64,000 nucleotides of DNA from an uncultured Bacteroidales bacterium. Its GTDB lineage: Bacteria > Bacteroidota > Bacteroidia > Bacteroidales > UBA932. The notes under the pieces are model-generated. The model had not been told where the DNA came from, did not search any database, and was given only the letters and a program-made list of their open reading frames with translations. The stretch is taken from assembly GCA_947302175.1 (NCBI GenBank), contig CAMYVB010000002.1, positions 62,001-126,000 on the forward strand. Direction: 5' to 3'. Positions 34,539 to 42,988 of the stretch are shown piece after piece; positions within the stretch are counted from its first letter, which is position 1; every line of letters starts with the position of its first letter. The translations under genes and the position numbers were made by a program.

Positions 34539-36563
34539 ATGGCTGTTCTTCAAAACATTCGCGTGAAATTCGGAGTCGTGATATCAGTCATCATTGCTCT
34601 CTCACTGTTGTCGTTTATCCTCGACCCCACTACGCTTGACAGCGCTCTCAGCTCCATGTCGTCCAAGTATGACGTCGGTCTCATCGGTGGCAAGGCCATC
34701 TCCTATACCGACTATCAGGACGAAGTCCAGCGCTACTCCACCATCAACGAGATCGTTTCCGGCACCTCCGTCACCAACGAGAGGCAGCAGGAGCAGATCC
34801 GAAACTCTGCATGGCAGGGTCTTGTGGACAAATATCTCTTCGTCAGGAACGCCCAGGCCGCCGGTATCAATGTCGGTAAGGCCGAGATGGTCGCCCTGAC
34901 CGTCGGCGAGATGACTTCCCCCGTCCTCGCCCAGAACTACGCTTTCCTCAACGAGGCCGGCGAGTTCGACTCCGCTGTCCTGTCCGACTTCGTGTCCAAT
35001 CTCGATTCCGACCCCAGCGGCCGTTCCGCCCTCTACTGGAATTATCTCCAGAACACCATCAACACCCAGCAGTACTACGCCAAGTACGGTTCCCTCTTCA
35101 CTGCTTCCGACTTCCAGAATCCCCTCATGCTCCGCAAGGCCATCGAGGAGAATAACGAAAGCTCCGATATCGAATTCGTCCTTGTTCCCTACGGCTTCAC
35201 CACCGATTCCACCATCACCGTTTCCGGTAAGGAGATCAAGGCCTACTACAATTCCCACAAGGATTTCTACAAGCAGGTCGCAAGCCGTGACATGGAATAT
35301 GTCGTCTTCGAGGTGAAGCCCTCCGCTGAGGATATCTCCGCCACCAACGACGCCATGTCCGAAATCTACGAAGAGTTCGCCACCACCACCAACCTCAAGA
35401 GCTTCCTTTCGAAGAACTCCGAGAGGGCTTACAGCGAGTACTGGTACAAGCAGGGTGAGCTCAACACCGTTTCAGCAGCTGTCGCAAGCTTCGTAGACGG
35501 CGCCAAGAAGGGTGATGTTTCCACCATCCTTTCCGACGGTGACCACTTCTACGGTGTGCGCGTCCTTGCTGAGTCAAAGAAGCCCGAGACCATCCAGGCC
35601 AGGGTTATCGCCGCCCCCGGCGCAACAGCCGTCACCGATTCCCTCAAGACCGTCCTTCGTCTCAGCGAGCCCTTCGCCATGACCAAGGCCAACATCTTCG
35701 CCGGCCTCGAGGACCTTCTCGACGCTCCCCTCAACACCCCCCGTCTCTACAACACCCCCATGTACGGTCCCCTCGTAGCCGAGGTCGTTGAGAAGTCCGA
35801 ACTCATCCCTGTCAAGCAGGTCGCCATCCTTGAGAAGACCGCCCTTGCCAGCAAGGAGACCTTCAACAACTACTACTCCCAGGCCAACAAGTTCGCCACC
35901 CTCGCAAACGGCAGCCTTGAGAACTACCGCGCTGCGGTCGACACCATGGGCGTCTATTCCCACCCCATGTCCAACGTCCTCGAGAGCACCGCTTCCTACG
36001 GCGCCATCGACAACGCTAAGGAAGTCACCCGCTGGGTATTCGACAACAAGCCCGGTAAGGTTTCCAACATCATCACCGTCAACAACAACTTCTTCTTCGT
36101 CGCCGCCGTCACCGGTGTCCACAAGGAAGGCTACGCAGACATCAAGGAAGTCGCTTCCGGCATCCGCACTCTCCTCTACAACGAGAAACTCGCTGAAAAG
36201 AGGGCTGCTGAAGTTGCCGAGAAGATTGAGGGTATGGACGACCTCCAGGCCATCGCCGAGGCTCTTGGCAGCACCGTGAGTAGCCAGGAAGACGTCACCT
36301 TCTCCTCCATGAGGTCCCAGAGTCTTGATCCCGCTCTAATCGGAGCAGTGGCAAGCGCTCCCGTCGGCAAGGTTTGCGGCCCCGTTGCAGGCGCCATCGG
36401 CACCTACGTCTTCAAGGTCACCGGCCGCGATACCGGAGCCTTCTTCACCGAGGACGACGCCAAGAACTACCAGACCCAGAAGAGCCAGTATATGTCCCAG
36501 ATGATTCTTCCCGTCATGATGGACATCGACGGCGTCAAGGACAACCGCGCCCGCTTCTACTAG
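34539..36563 (+). CDS. PpiD-like periplasmic chaperone with SurA N-domain and degenerate parvulin region
   Basis: 674 residues. Membrane-anchored periplasmic folding factor for outer-membrane proteins. One N-terminal TM 'FGVVISVIIALSLLSFIL' (about 11-28). A SurA_N-type chaperone domain (about 40-270) with 'VGLIGGKAISYTDYQDEVQR' and 'NSAWQGLVDKYLFVRNAQAA'. The middle, where a parvulin domain is expected, has only 'IQARVIAAPGATAVTDSLKT' and lacks the GGDLG loop, so peptidyl-prolyl isomerase activity is doubtful. A second weak parvulin-like region lies at about 480-560. It sits downstream of lptC with its own leader and a -7-like TATCTTCG at 34486-34493, and ends at a strong terminator. Confidence 0.82.
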   Translation: MAVLQNIRVKFGVVISVIIALSLLSFILDPTTLDSALSSMSSKYDVGLIGGKAISYTDYQDEVQRYSTINEIVSGTSVTNERQQEQIRNSAWQGLVDKYLFVRNAQAAGINVGKAEMVALTVGEMTSPVLAQNYAFLNEAGEFDSAVLSDFVSNLDSDPSGRSALYWNYLQNTINTQQYYAKYGSLFTASDFQNPLMLRKAIEENNESSDIEFVLVPYGFTTDSTITVSGKEIKAYYNSHKDFYKQVASRDMEYVVFEVKPSAEDISATNDAMSEIYEEFATTTNLKSFLSKNSERAYSEYWYKQGELNTVSAAVASFVDGAKKGDVSTILSDGDHFYGVRVLAESKKPETIQARVIAAPGATAVTDSLKTVLRLSEPFAMTKANIFAGLEDLLDAPLNTPRLYNTPMYGPLVAEVVEKSELIPVKQVAILEKTALASKETFNNYYSQANKFATLANGSLENYRAAVDTMGVYSHPMSNVLESTASYGAIDNAKEVTRWVFDNKPGKVSNIITVNNNFFFVAAVTGVHKEGYADIKEVASGIRTLLYNEKLAEKRAAEVAEKIEGMDDLQAIAEALGSTVSSQEDVTFSSMRSQSLDPALIGAVASAPVGKVCGPVAGAIGTYVFKVTGRDTGAFFTEDDAKNYQTQKSQYMSQMILPVMMDIDGVKDNRARFY

Positions 36564-36580
36564 TAGTAAGTTTTCAACAA

Positions 36581-36625
36581 GATAAAGGGGCAGACCATCT
36601 TTGGTCGGCCCCTTTATCTTTTTTT
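36581..36625 (+). terminator. Rho-independent terminator after the ppiD-like gene
   Basis: 16-base arms (36581-36596 and 36603-36618, one mismatch) with loop ATCTTT and a T7 tract. It ends the coaX-to-ppiD gene run. Confidence 0.9.
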
Positions 36626-36626
36626 C

Positions 36627-36655
36627 GCCGGTCCCTGAGCTTGTCGAAGGGCCGC
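36627..36655 (+). repeat. Palindromic interspersed repeat, copy 1
   Basis: Core GGTCCCTGAGCTTGTCGAAG plus GGCCGC. The ends pair (GCGG/CCGC and CCCT/AGGG) around a GAGCTTGTCGA loop. The same core recurs at 37.8 kb (same orientation) and 48.5 kb (opposite). It lies directly after a terminator and before the broken transposase-family gene. Confidence 0.85.
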
Positions 36656-36770
36656 TTTTTAATGAATCTTTGCAAACTTTTTATCTTTCTTTTGAACCGT
36701 TCATTTTTCTTTTGAATTAAAACGGCTGTTTTCGCCATCTTGCGGCTGTCAATATAATCTAAACTGTATT

Positions 36771-37705
36771 ATGGGAAAACAAATTATTAAACCAATTTAT
36801 GTCGACCTACGACGCGACTATGCCGCCAAGACAATCTTCGGCAAAAAGGGTAATGAAGACCCCTTCTGCTTCTCCTGAAGGCCATCCTTCCCGAGAAGCA
36901 AATCTCCCAAATCTACTTCACCAACAGCGAACACAAGGGCCTGAGGGAAGACTCCCGCGGCGCAGTCTTCGACATCGAGTGCGAGACCGACAGCGGCGAA
37001 GACATCACCATAGAAGTTCAGTTCAAATCTCAGGATGACTTCGGTGACCGAATGATCTTCTACTCCACCTTCCCCGTCCAGAATGGCGTAATCCGCGAGC
37101 GCAAGGACGGCAGCTACTCCCTGCGCTACGGCTTTCCAAAAGTCTATGTCATCGCAATCAACAACTTCATAATGCCAATTGAGCCCCATGATGACGACGT
37201 GATAACTGAATATGCCGTAACGAGCGTAAAGAACAGCGAGCGCTATCTCTCGCAGGACGTGAGGTTCGTAACCGTCGAGCTCCCGAAATTCACAAAGACT
37301 CTCGAAGAGCTCAAGACCCACCAGGACTTCATGATCTATTTAATCATCCACATGGGCGAATTCACCGAGATGCCCAAAGAATATGAAGGTAAGGGTTTTG
37401 AAAAGTTGTTTGAAGTGAGTAAATTCGCCTCCATGATACCCGAAGAACAGAGGCAATACATAGCCGAACTCATGAAAGAGCTGGACCAGGAGAGCCAGCT
37501 CGCGACCGCTTGGAATGATGGCGTGCGCGAAGGTGAGGCCAAAGGCTACGCCGAAGGTGTTTCAGAAGGCAAAGCTATCGGCATTTCCGAAGGTGAGGCG
37601 AATGCGAAACTCGAGACAGCACGCAAATTTTTACAGCTTGGAGTTTCGGCCGAATTAATATCTCAGGCGACCGGTCTCTCGCTCGAAGAAATCCGAGCGC
37701 TTTAG
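36771..37705 (+). pseudogene. Frameshifted PD-(D/E)XK nuclease family transposase (Rpn-like)
   Basis: The ATG at 36771 opens 'YVDLRRDYAAKTIFGKKGNE', the standard start of the Rpn/TIGR01784 family, but the frame stops at 36876-36878. Homology resumes one base back in another frame at about 36857-36866 ('LLLLKAILPEK...') and runs to 37705. The nuclease core 'FDIECETDSGEDITIEVQFK' (Asp, then Glu-x-Gln) is intact, followed by 'IFYSTFPVQNG' and the characteristic end 'GYAEGVSEGKAIGISEGEAN' plus 'LISQATGLSLEEIRAL'. Either decayed, a sequencing error, or frameshift-expressed. Related proteins promote recombination in E. coli. It lies between two direct copies of the palindromic repeat. Confidence 0.85.
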
Positions 37706-37730
37706 TTTATAAGAATTATTTAGACATTCC

Positions 37731-37762
37731 AAAGGGGGCTGACCAACAAGTCAGCCCCCCTT
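37731..37762 (+). terminator. Rho-independent terminator after the Rpn-like gene
   Basis: Perfect 10-bp stem GGGGGCTGAC/GTCAGCCCCC (37734-37743, 37750-37759) with loop CAACAA. An A-run precedes it and a short T-rich stretch follows. Confidence 0.75.
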
Positions 37763-37785
37763 CTGATTCATATGAAGTAGATTAA

Positions 37786-37829
37786 GGCGACCAGCCCATG
37801 AGCGGTCCCTGAGCTTGTCGAAGGGCCGC
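37786..37829 (+). repeat. Palindromic interspersed repeat, copy 2
   Basis: Same core as copy 1, extended on the left by GGCGACCAGCCCATGA. This 44-base unit matches the inverted copy 3 near 48.5 kb almost base for base (GGCGACC-GCCCATGAGC and the core). It lies just after the ychF stop on the minus strand. Confidence 0.88.
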
Positions 37830-37838
37830 TGACGGGGA

Positions 37839-38942
37839 TTAGACGTTGAAGAGGAAGTGCATGATGTCGCCGTCCTGGACGACGTATTCTTTGCCTTCGA
37901 CGCCCATTTTGCCGGCGGCGCGCACGGCGGATTCGGATTTGTAGTGGATGAAGTCGTCGTACTTGATAACTTCGGCGCGGATGAAGCCTTTTTCGAAATC
38001 GGAGTGGATGACGCCGGCGGCCTTGGGGGCCTTGTCGCCCTTGCGTATGGTCCATGCGCGGCACTCGTCGGCGCCGGCGGTGAAGAAGGTCTGGAGGCCG
38101 AGGAGGTGGTATGCGCCCTGGATGAGGCGCACGACGCCGGACTCGCTAAGGCCCATTTCCTCGAGGAACATCTGGCGGTCTTCGAAGCTTTCCATTTCGG
38201 CGATGTCGGCCTCGGTGCGGGCGGAGATGATGAGTATCTCAGCGTGTTCGTCCTTGACGGCTTCGCGGACTGCGTCGACGTAGGCGTTGCCGCTCACGGC
38301 GGAGGCGTCATCGACGTTGCAGACGTACATGACGGGCTTATTGGTCAGCAGGTAGAGGTCCTTTGCCATGGCGGCTTCTTCCTCGTTGACGGGCTCGACG
38401 GTGCGGCAGGGGAGTCCCTGCTCGAGAGCGGCCTTGTAGCGGACGAGGAGCTCGGCCAGTTTGCGGGCCTCTTTGTCGCCGCCGGTCTTGCCGGCCTTTT
38501 CGGCCTTGGCAAGGCGCGCTTCCACGGTCTCGAGGTCCTTAATCTGGAGCTCAAGGTCGACGACTTCCTTGTCGCGCACGGGGTCCACCCTGCCATCCAC
38601 GTGGACAACGTTGTCGTCGTCGAAGCAGCGGAGGACGTGGAGTATGGCGTCACACTCGCGGATGTTGGCAAGGAACTGGTTGCCAAGACCTTCACCGCGG
38701 CTGGCACCGCGCACGAGACCGGCTATATCCACGATGTCCACCGTAGCGGGGACTATGCTGCGGGGGTTGCATATCTTAACAAGCTCATCGAGCCTCCTGT
38801 CTGGGACGCTGATGGAGCCGAGATTGGGTTCTATTGTGCAAAAGGGAAAGTTTGCGCTCTGGGCCTTGCCGGAGCTTACACAGTTGAAAAGGGTGGATTT
38901 TCCGACATTGGGAAGCCCCACGATACCGCACTTCAATGCCAT
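37839..38942 (-). CDS. ychF: Redox-regulated ATPase YchF
   Basis: 367 residues. Obg-family P-loop protein that prefers ATP and is linked to ribosomes and oxidative-stress response. G1 'CGIVGLPNVGKSTLFN' (about 5-20), switch region 'PATVDIVDIAGLVRGASRGE' (about 65-84), and 'YVCNVDD' (about 205) in place of the GTP-specific NKxD. A helical insert follows. The C-terminal TGS domain has 'TFFTAGADECRAWTIRKGDK' and ends 'YVVQDGDIMHFLFNV'. It has its own promoter box 19 bases upstream. Confidence 0.96.
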   Translation of the reverse strand: MALKCGIVGLPNVGKSTLFNCVSSGKAQSANFPFCTIEPNLGSISVPDRRLDELVKICNPRSIVPATVDIVDIAGLVRGASRGEGLGNQFLANIRECDAILHVLRCFDDDNVVHVDGRVDPVRDKEVVDLELQIKDLETVEARLAKAEKAGKTGGDKEARKLAELLVRYKAALEQGLPCRTVEPVNEEEAAMAKDLYLLTNKPVMYVCNVDDASAVSGNAYVDAVREAVKDEHAEILIISARTEADIAEMESFEDRQMFLEEMGLSESGVVRLIQGAYHLLGLQTFFTAGADECRAWTIRKGDKAPKAAGVIHSDFEKGFIRAEVIKYDDFIHYKSESAVRAAGKMGVEGKEYVVQDGDIMHFLFNV

Positions 38943-38960
38943 AAACGTTTATTTTATGCG

Positions 38961-38968
38961 CAAAAGTA
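38961..38968 (-). promoter_or_regulatory. -7 box for ychF
   Basis: The minus strand reads TACTTTTG, an exact TAnnTTTG match, 19 bases before the ychF ATG. Confidence 0.5.
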
Positions 38969-39021
38969 AGAAATATATTTTTTTATAAGGAATTTATCCT
39001 CCAAAGACGCATATTGGGCCC

Positions 39022-39957
39022 ATGAAGACTTTGATTGCGCTCTTTTTGCTCGCCGCTTCCCCTGCGCAAGGGGATTCGCTAAGCGTGATGTTTTGGAACC
39101 TTGAGAATTTTTTCGATTGGAGAGACTCCGGGGCGGGTTCGTCGGATGCGGAATTCAGCTCGACGGGGGAGCGGCGCTGGACTAAAAAGCGCTTCCAGAC
39201 CAAGTGCGCCGCAATCGCGAAGACAGTATTCCTTGCGGCGGACGAGCTCGGGGGCCTGCCTGATATCATAGGGGTCGCCGAGGTGGAAAACAGGTTTGTC
39301 CTGAAATGCCTTTTGGAAGACACGCCGCTTCGGCGGGCTGGATACAACATCGTCCACTATGACTCCCCCGACCCCCGCGGCATAGACGTCGCCTTGCTCT
39401 ACCGCTCTGCAAGGCTGGACACGCTGCGGACCTTCCCTGCCGGCGTGCCGGGGGTCCTGACGCGCGACATGCTGGTCGCGCAGTTAAGGACCCCGCGAGG
39501 CGACAGCCTCGCTCTCATCGTCTGCCACCATCCGTCGAAATATGGCGGGGCGGCGGCGGAGCCGAAGCGGGAGGCGGCGGTGAGCCGCCTGCAGGCGCTT
39601 TCGGACTCCCTTATCGCCGCCTCATGGACAAGAGTCGCCGCCATAGGCGACTTCAACGACACCCCCGACTCCCCCATCTACGCCCGTCTCGAAGGGAGCC
39701 TAGTCAATCTAAGCTCAGAGCCTGCGCGAAAGGGCGAGGGGAGCATACGCTTCATGGGCGACTGGGAGCTCATCGACCAGTGTTTCGTTAGCGAAAGCCT
39801 CAGCGGCAGCGCGCTCTTTGAAGTCTTCCGCCCCGCCTTCCTGACCACGCACGACAACGCCTACGCCGGCGAAAAACCCCTACGCACCTACTCAGGGCCG
39901 CGATACCTGGGCGGCGTGAGCGACCACTACCCCATCCTCGTGCGCCTGCATTTTTAG
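39022..39957 (+). CDS. Exported endonuclease/exonuclease/phosphatase family protein (second copy type)
   Basis: 311 residues, short signal peptide 'MKTLIALFLLAASPAQG'. EEP-fold blocks: 'LSVMFWNLENFFDW' (about 19), 'DIIGVAEVENRFV' (metal-binding Glu, about 86), 'DPRGIDVALLYRS' (about 118), 'LIVCHHPSKYGG' (about 170), 'AAIGDFNDTPDSP' (about 211) and 'GVSDHYPILVRL' at the end. It belongs to a different subfamily from the one at 11 kb ('WNLENFFD...DIxGxxEVEN' is typical of Bacteroidota nuclease-like proteins). Substrate unknown. No clear operon partner. Confidence 0.85.
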   Translation: MKTLIALFLLAASPAQGDSLSVMFWNLENFFDWRDSGAGSSDAEFSSTGERRWTKKRFQTKCAAIAKTVFLAADELGGLPDIIGVAEVENRFVLKCLLEDTPLRRAGYNIVHYDSPDPRGIDVALLYRSARLDTLRTFPAGVPGVLTRDMLVAQLRTPRGDSLALIVCHHPSKYGGAAAEPKREAAVSRLQALSDSLIAASWTRVAAIGDFNDTPDSPIYARLEGSLVNLSSEPARKGEGSIRFMGDWELIDQCFVSESLSGSALFEVFRPAFLTTHDNAYAGEKPLRTYSGPRYLGGVSDHYPILVRLHF

Positions 39958-39968
39958 CAAAAAATTAT

Positions 39969-39976
39969 TACATTTG
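39969..39976 (+). promoter_or_regulatory. -7 box for galK
   Basis: TACATTTG matches TAnnTTTG, 46 bases before the galK ATG. The leader between them is A-rich. Confidence 0.5.
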
Positions 39977-40022
39977 TTGTCTAGGCAAACGCGAAAACAA
40001 ATCACATAATTATAAACCAACC

Positions 40023-41171
40023 ATGAAAGAGAAAATTGCAGCAAAATTCAGCGAGGTCTATGGCGGCGAAGGCGAATTCTTCGCATCCGCAGGACGCATC
40101 AACCTCATCGGCGAACACACCGACTACAACGGCGGCTATGTCTTCCCCGGCGCCATCGATAAAGGCATCATGGCGGAAATCCGCCTCAACGGCACCGACA
40201 AGGTTCGCGCCTACTCGCTCGACTACAACGAATTCGTAGAGTTCGGCCTCAAGGAAGAGGACAAGCCCGCAAAGGCATGGGCATGCTACATCTTCGGCGT
40301 CTGCCGCGAGACCATCAAGCGCGGCGGCAAAGTGGCCGGTTTCGACACGGTATTTGCCGGCGACGTGCCCCTCGGCGCGGGACTTTCCTCCTCCGCAGCC
40401 CTCGAGAGCACCTTTGCCTTCGCAATCAACGAACTCAACGCCAACGGCATTGACAAGTTCGAGCTCGCAAAGATAGGCCAGAGCACCGAGCACAACTATT
40501 GCGGCGTCAAGTGCGGCATCATGGACCAGTTCGCCTCCTGCTTCGGCAAGGCCGGCTGCCTCATCCGCCTCAACTGCAAGACTCTTGAATACAAATACTT
40601 CCCCTTCGACCCCGAAGCAGCCGGCTACAAGCTGGTCCTCGTGGACTCCTGCGTAAAGCACGAGCTCGCTTCCTCGGCCTACAACAAGCGCCGCGCCTCC
40701 TGCGAGAACGCCGCAGCTGCCATCCGCAAGAACCATCCCGAGGTAGAGTTCCTGAGCGACGCCAAGAGGGTATGGCTTGAAGAAGTCCGCGCCGAGATCC
40801 CCGAGGAGGATTTCCTCCGCGCAGAATATGTCATAGGTGAAGTCCAGAGGGTGCTTGACGTCTGCGATGCCCTCGAAAGGGGCGACTACGAGACCGCCGG
40901 TGAAATGATGTACCAGACTCACTTCGGCATGAGCAAGCTCTACGAAGTGAGCTGCGAAGAGCTCGACTTCCTCAACAAGCTCGCCCGCAAGATGGACGTC
41001 AGCGGTTCACGCGTCATGGGCGGCGGCTTCGGCGGCTGCACCATCAACCTCGTCAAGAAAGAGCTCTACCAGCCTTTCATCGACGCTGCCGTGGAGCAGT
41101 TCACCGCCAAGTTCGGCCACGCTCCTAAGATTTACCCTGTCGTCATCAGCGACGGCGCCCGCAAGCTCTAA
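40023..41171 (+). CDS. galK: Galactokinase
   Basis: 382-residue GHMP kinase that phosphorylates alpha-D-galactose at O1 (Leloir pathway). Sugar-binding signature 'GRINLIGEHTDYNGGYVFPG' (about 22-41). ATP-binding 'VPLGAGLSSSAALESTFAF' (about 116-134). Catalytic region 'KCGIMDQFASCFGKAG'. Motif 3 'GSRVMGGGFGGCTINLVKK' (about 327-345). It is monocistronic, with a promoter upstream and hairpins downstream; galT, galM and a transporter are not next to it. The GH97 enzyme at 46 kb may be an alpha-galactosidase and could supply its substrate, which is inference only. Confidence 0.96.
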   Translation: MKEKIAAKFSEVYGGEGEFFASAGRINLIGEHTDYNGGYVFPGAIDKGIMAEIRLNGTDKVRAYSLDYNEFVEFGLKEEDKPAKAWACYIFGVCRETIKRGGKVAGFDTVFAGDVPLGAGLSSSAALESTFAFAINELNANGIDKFELAKIGQSTEHNYCGVKCGIMDQFASCFGKAGCLIRLNCKTLEYKYFPFDPEAAGYKLVLVDSCVKHELASSAYNKRRASCENAAAAIRKNHPEVEFLSDAKRVWLEEVRAEIPEEDFLRAEYVIGEVQRVLDVCDALERGDYETAGEMMYQTHFGMSKLYEVSCEELDFLNKLARKMDVSGSRVMGGGFGGCTINLVKKELYQPFIDAAVEQFTAKFGHAPKIYPVVISDGARKL

Positions 41172-41210
41172 GAGGGCGAATATCACAATAGGCCCTGCAG
41201 GGCCAAAAAT

Positions 41211-41247
41211 GCTGTCACCCCACCCCTGTCCGGGGAGGGGTGACAGC
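41211..41247. terminator. Hairpin between convergent galK and the CNNM gene
   Basis: Near-perfect inverted repeat GCTGTCACCCC...GGGGTGACAGC with a second ACCCC/GGGGA step inside. No long U-tract, so weaker evidence for intrinsic termination. A perfect 14-bp palindrome GGCCCTGCAGGGCC lies just upstream at 41191-41204. Confidence 0.6.
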
Positions 41248-41275
41248 CATTTATACCCACATAAGATGAATTGTG

Positions 41276-42316
41276 CTATTCGCTATTACGAATCTTTTGA
41301 CGGCGGCGGTAGCGCTCAAGGGCGAGCTGCTGCATGTCGCGCACTTCGTCCCTCTCGTCGACTATTTCGTTGCCAAGGATAGTTTCGATGACATCCTCGA
41401 GGGTTAGTATACCCTGGAAGGCGCCATACTCGTCGATGATGACGCTGATGGGTTCGTCCTTGGAAATCATTTCGTCCCAGATGACATCAAGGGCCGTGTC
41501 CTCGGGGAAAGAGGCTATGTCGCGGCGGAGGTCACCCAGGGTAACGTCGAATTTGTCTTCAGCCATGTACTGCAGGGCTTCCATGCGCAGGATGTAGCCG
41601 GTGATGTAGTCGTCGTTTTCGGCGTAGACGGGAATGCGGCTATGGTGGAGGAAGCGCTTGTCTTTATAAAAACGCTTCAGCGTCATGGACTCGGGAGCGA
41701 TGGCGCAGACGACGCGGGGGGTCATGGCATCCCACGCCTTCTTTTCGTCCATGGAGATGATGTTCTGGATGACTTCGTTTTCGTCCTCGTCCAGCTCGCC
41801 GGACTCTTCCGCCACATCGGCAAGGGCGCCGACCTCTTCGCGGGAGACGGAGGCGTCGCCTTCCTTTGGCGCAATGATTTTCTGGAACCACACGACGCAG
41901 ATGACGATGGGGTAGAGGCAGAAAATGAGGAAGCGTATGGTGCCGGCCGTAAAGCCCATGAGGTTCTTCCAGTAGGAAGTGCCTATGTTCTTGGGGATAA
42001 TTTCTGCGAATACAAGGATGAGGATGGTCGTTATTGCACTGACAAGGCCGAACCATTCGGAGCCGAAGACCAGGGTTGCCTGACGGCCTACGCCCGCGGC
42101 ACCTATGGTGTTGGCTATGGTGTTTAGCGAAAGAATGGCTGCAAGGGGGCGGGAAGTGTCCGTCTTGTATTTCTTCATAAGCGTGGCTGGCTTGTAGCCC
42201 TCCTCTTCCCGCATGGTGATAAACGAAATGGGGGTGCTCATCAGGCTCGACTCCAGTACGGAACAGACGAAGGAGACGAGCATCGCGCTCAAAAGAAATA
42301 CAAATAGCAGTGTCAT
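41276..42316 (-). CDS. CNNM/CorC-family membrane protein with CBS pair
   Basis: 346 residues from the ATG at 42316 ('MTLLFVFLLSAMLVSFVCSV', which begins the first TM as in the family). The open frame extends 20 codons upstream, without homology. The DUF21 membrane domain (about 1-150) has 'NTIANTIGAAGVGRQATLVF' and 'FAEIIPKNIGTSYWKNL'. Two CBS modules follow (about 190-320) with 'AMTPRVVCAIAPE' and 'VIIDEYGAFQGILTLEDVIE'. Relatives mediate Mg2+/Co2+ efflux or resistance. There is no C-terminal CorC_HlyC domain. It is the last gene of the leftward ksgA-CpXC-CNNM set. Confidence 0.88.
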   Translation of the reverse strand: MTLLFVFLLSAMLVSFVCSVLESSLMSTPISFITMREEEGYKPATLMKKYKTDTSRPLAAILSLNTIANTIGAAGVGRQATLVFGSEWFGLVSAITTILILVFAEIIPKNIGTSYWKNLMGFTAGTIRFLIFCLYPIVICVVWFQKIIAPKEGDASVSREEVGALADVAEESGELDEDENEVIQNIISMDEKKAWDAMTPRVVCAIAPESMTLKRFYKDKRFLHHSRIPVYAENDDYITGYILRMEALQYMAEDKFDVTLGDLRRDIASFPEDTALDVIWDEMISKDEPISVIIDEYGAFQGILTLEDVIETILGNEIVDERDEVRDMQQLALERYRRRQKIRNSE

Positions 42317-42383
42317 AACGGACTGCGAAGATACAAAAAAACGAGATTCGACGGTCAAGCCGGCGAATGACGACACGGAATCT

Positions 42384-42977
42384 CTATCGCAGCAAGGAAG
42401 CGACCCAGTCTTCGTCTATGCGCACCAAGCCCGTGGAGGCCTCGCTGATGGCGGGATTGCGGCCAATTATGGCGCAGCAGTCTTCATAGACGCTGAAGCC
42501 AATGGCAATCATCTCCATCTGCCCCTTGGAAGGATAGGTGAAAACAAGCTCGGAATCTGCTCCATCCATGCGCACGAATTTAAGGGATGCGTCGGGGATG
42601 TTCATATCCTGCTTCGTAACGTATTTTACCAGCTCTATGGCCCTGTCGTCGAGGCCGTAATCAAAGATTTTGATTTTCTCTATCATATCTCCTGCCCTGT
42701 CGACAAGGCGTGCGGTATAGCCTTCGGTTTGGTCAATGGAGAGCTGCTTGTCCGACAAAAAAACGAGATGCTTGCCCTCGGTATCGATGTAGGCAAGAGG
42801 CCAGCTGACTACCTGGCGGCGGGAGCAGTGCGGGCATTCGCGAAGAAAAAGCTCTCCGCTCAAAATAATGTCTTTATACTCGTGCCCTTCGGCGGCGTTC
42901 ACCACGTCGGGAAGATTAACGGTGAATATCTCCCCGCAAGAGGGGCAGCGGAAGCTGTGCTGAGTCAGATTGGCCAT
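42384..42977 (-). CDS. CpXC domain protein
   Basis: 197 residues, cytoplasmic. The N-terminal CpXC domain has two zinc-knuckle-like pairs, 'FRCPSCGEIFTVNLPD' (about 9-24) and 'RECPHCSRRQVVSWPLAYID' (about 46-65), so probably a structural zinc site. The remainder is an alpha/beta region with 'FDYGLDDRAIELVKYVTKQD' and no recognised motif. Function unknown; family members are annotated only by this domain. It lies 11 bases after ksgA. Confidence 0.82.
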   Translation of the reverse strand: MANLTQHSFRCPSCGEIFTVNLPDVVNAAEGHEYKDIILSGELFLRECPHCSRRQVVSWPLAYIDTEGKHLVFLSDKQLSIDQTEGYTARLVDRAGDMIEKIKIFDYGLDDRAIELVKYVTKQDMNIPDASLKFVRMDGADSELVFTYPSKGQMEMIAIGFSVYEDCCAIIGRNPAISEASTGLVRIDEDWVASLLR

Positions 42978-42988
42978 AATGATATTGT

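Noticed and set aside
36581..36655. Terminator plus repeat as an IS end
   Set aside because: No target duplication or transposase inverted ends were found that pair with the right side of the Rpn-like gene.
37857..38969. 370-codon open frame opposite ychF
   Set aside because: Ala/Val/Asp-rich with no motif; ychF on the other strand is unambiguous.
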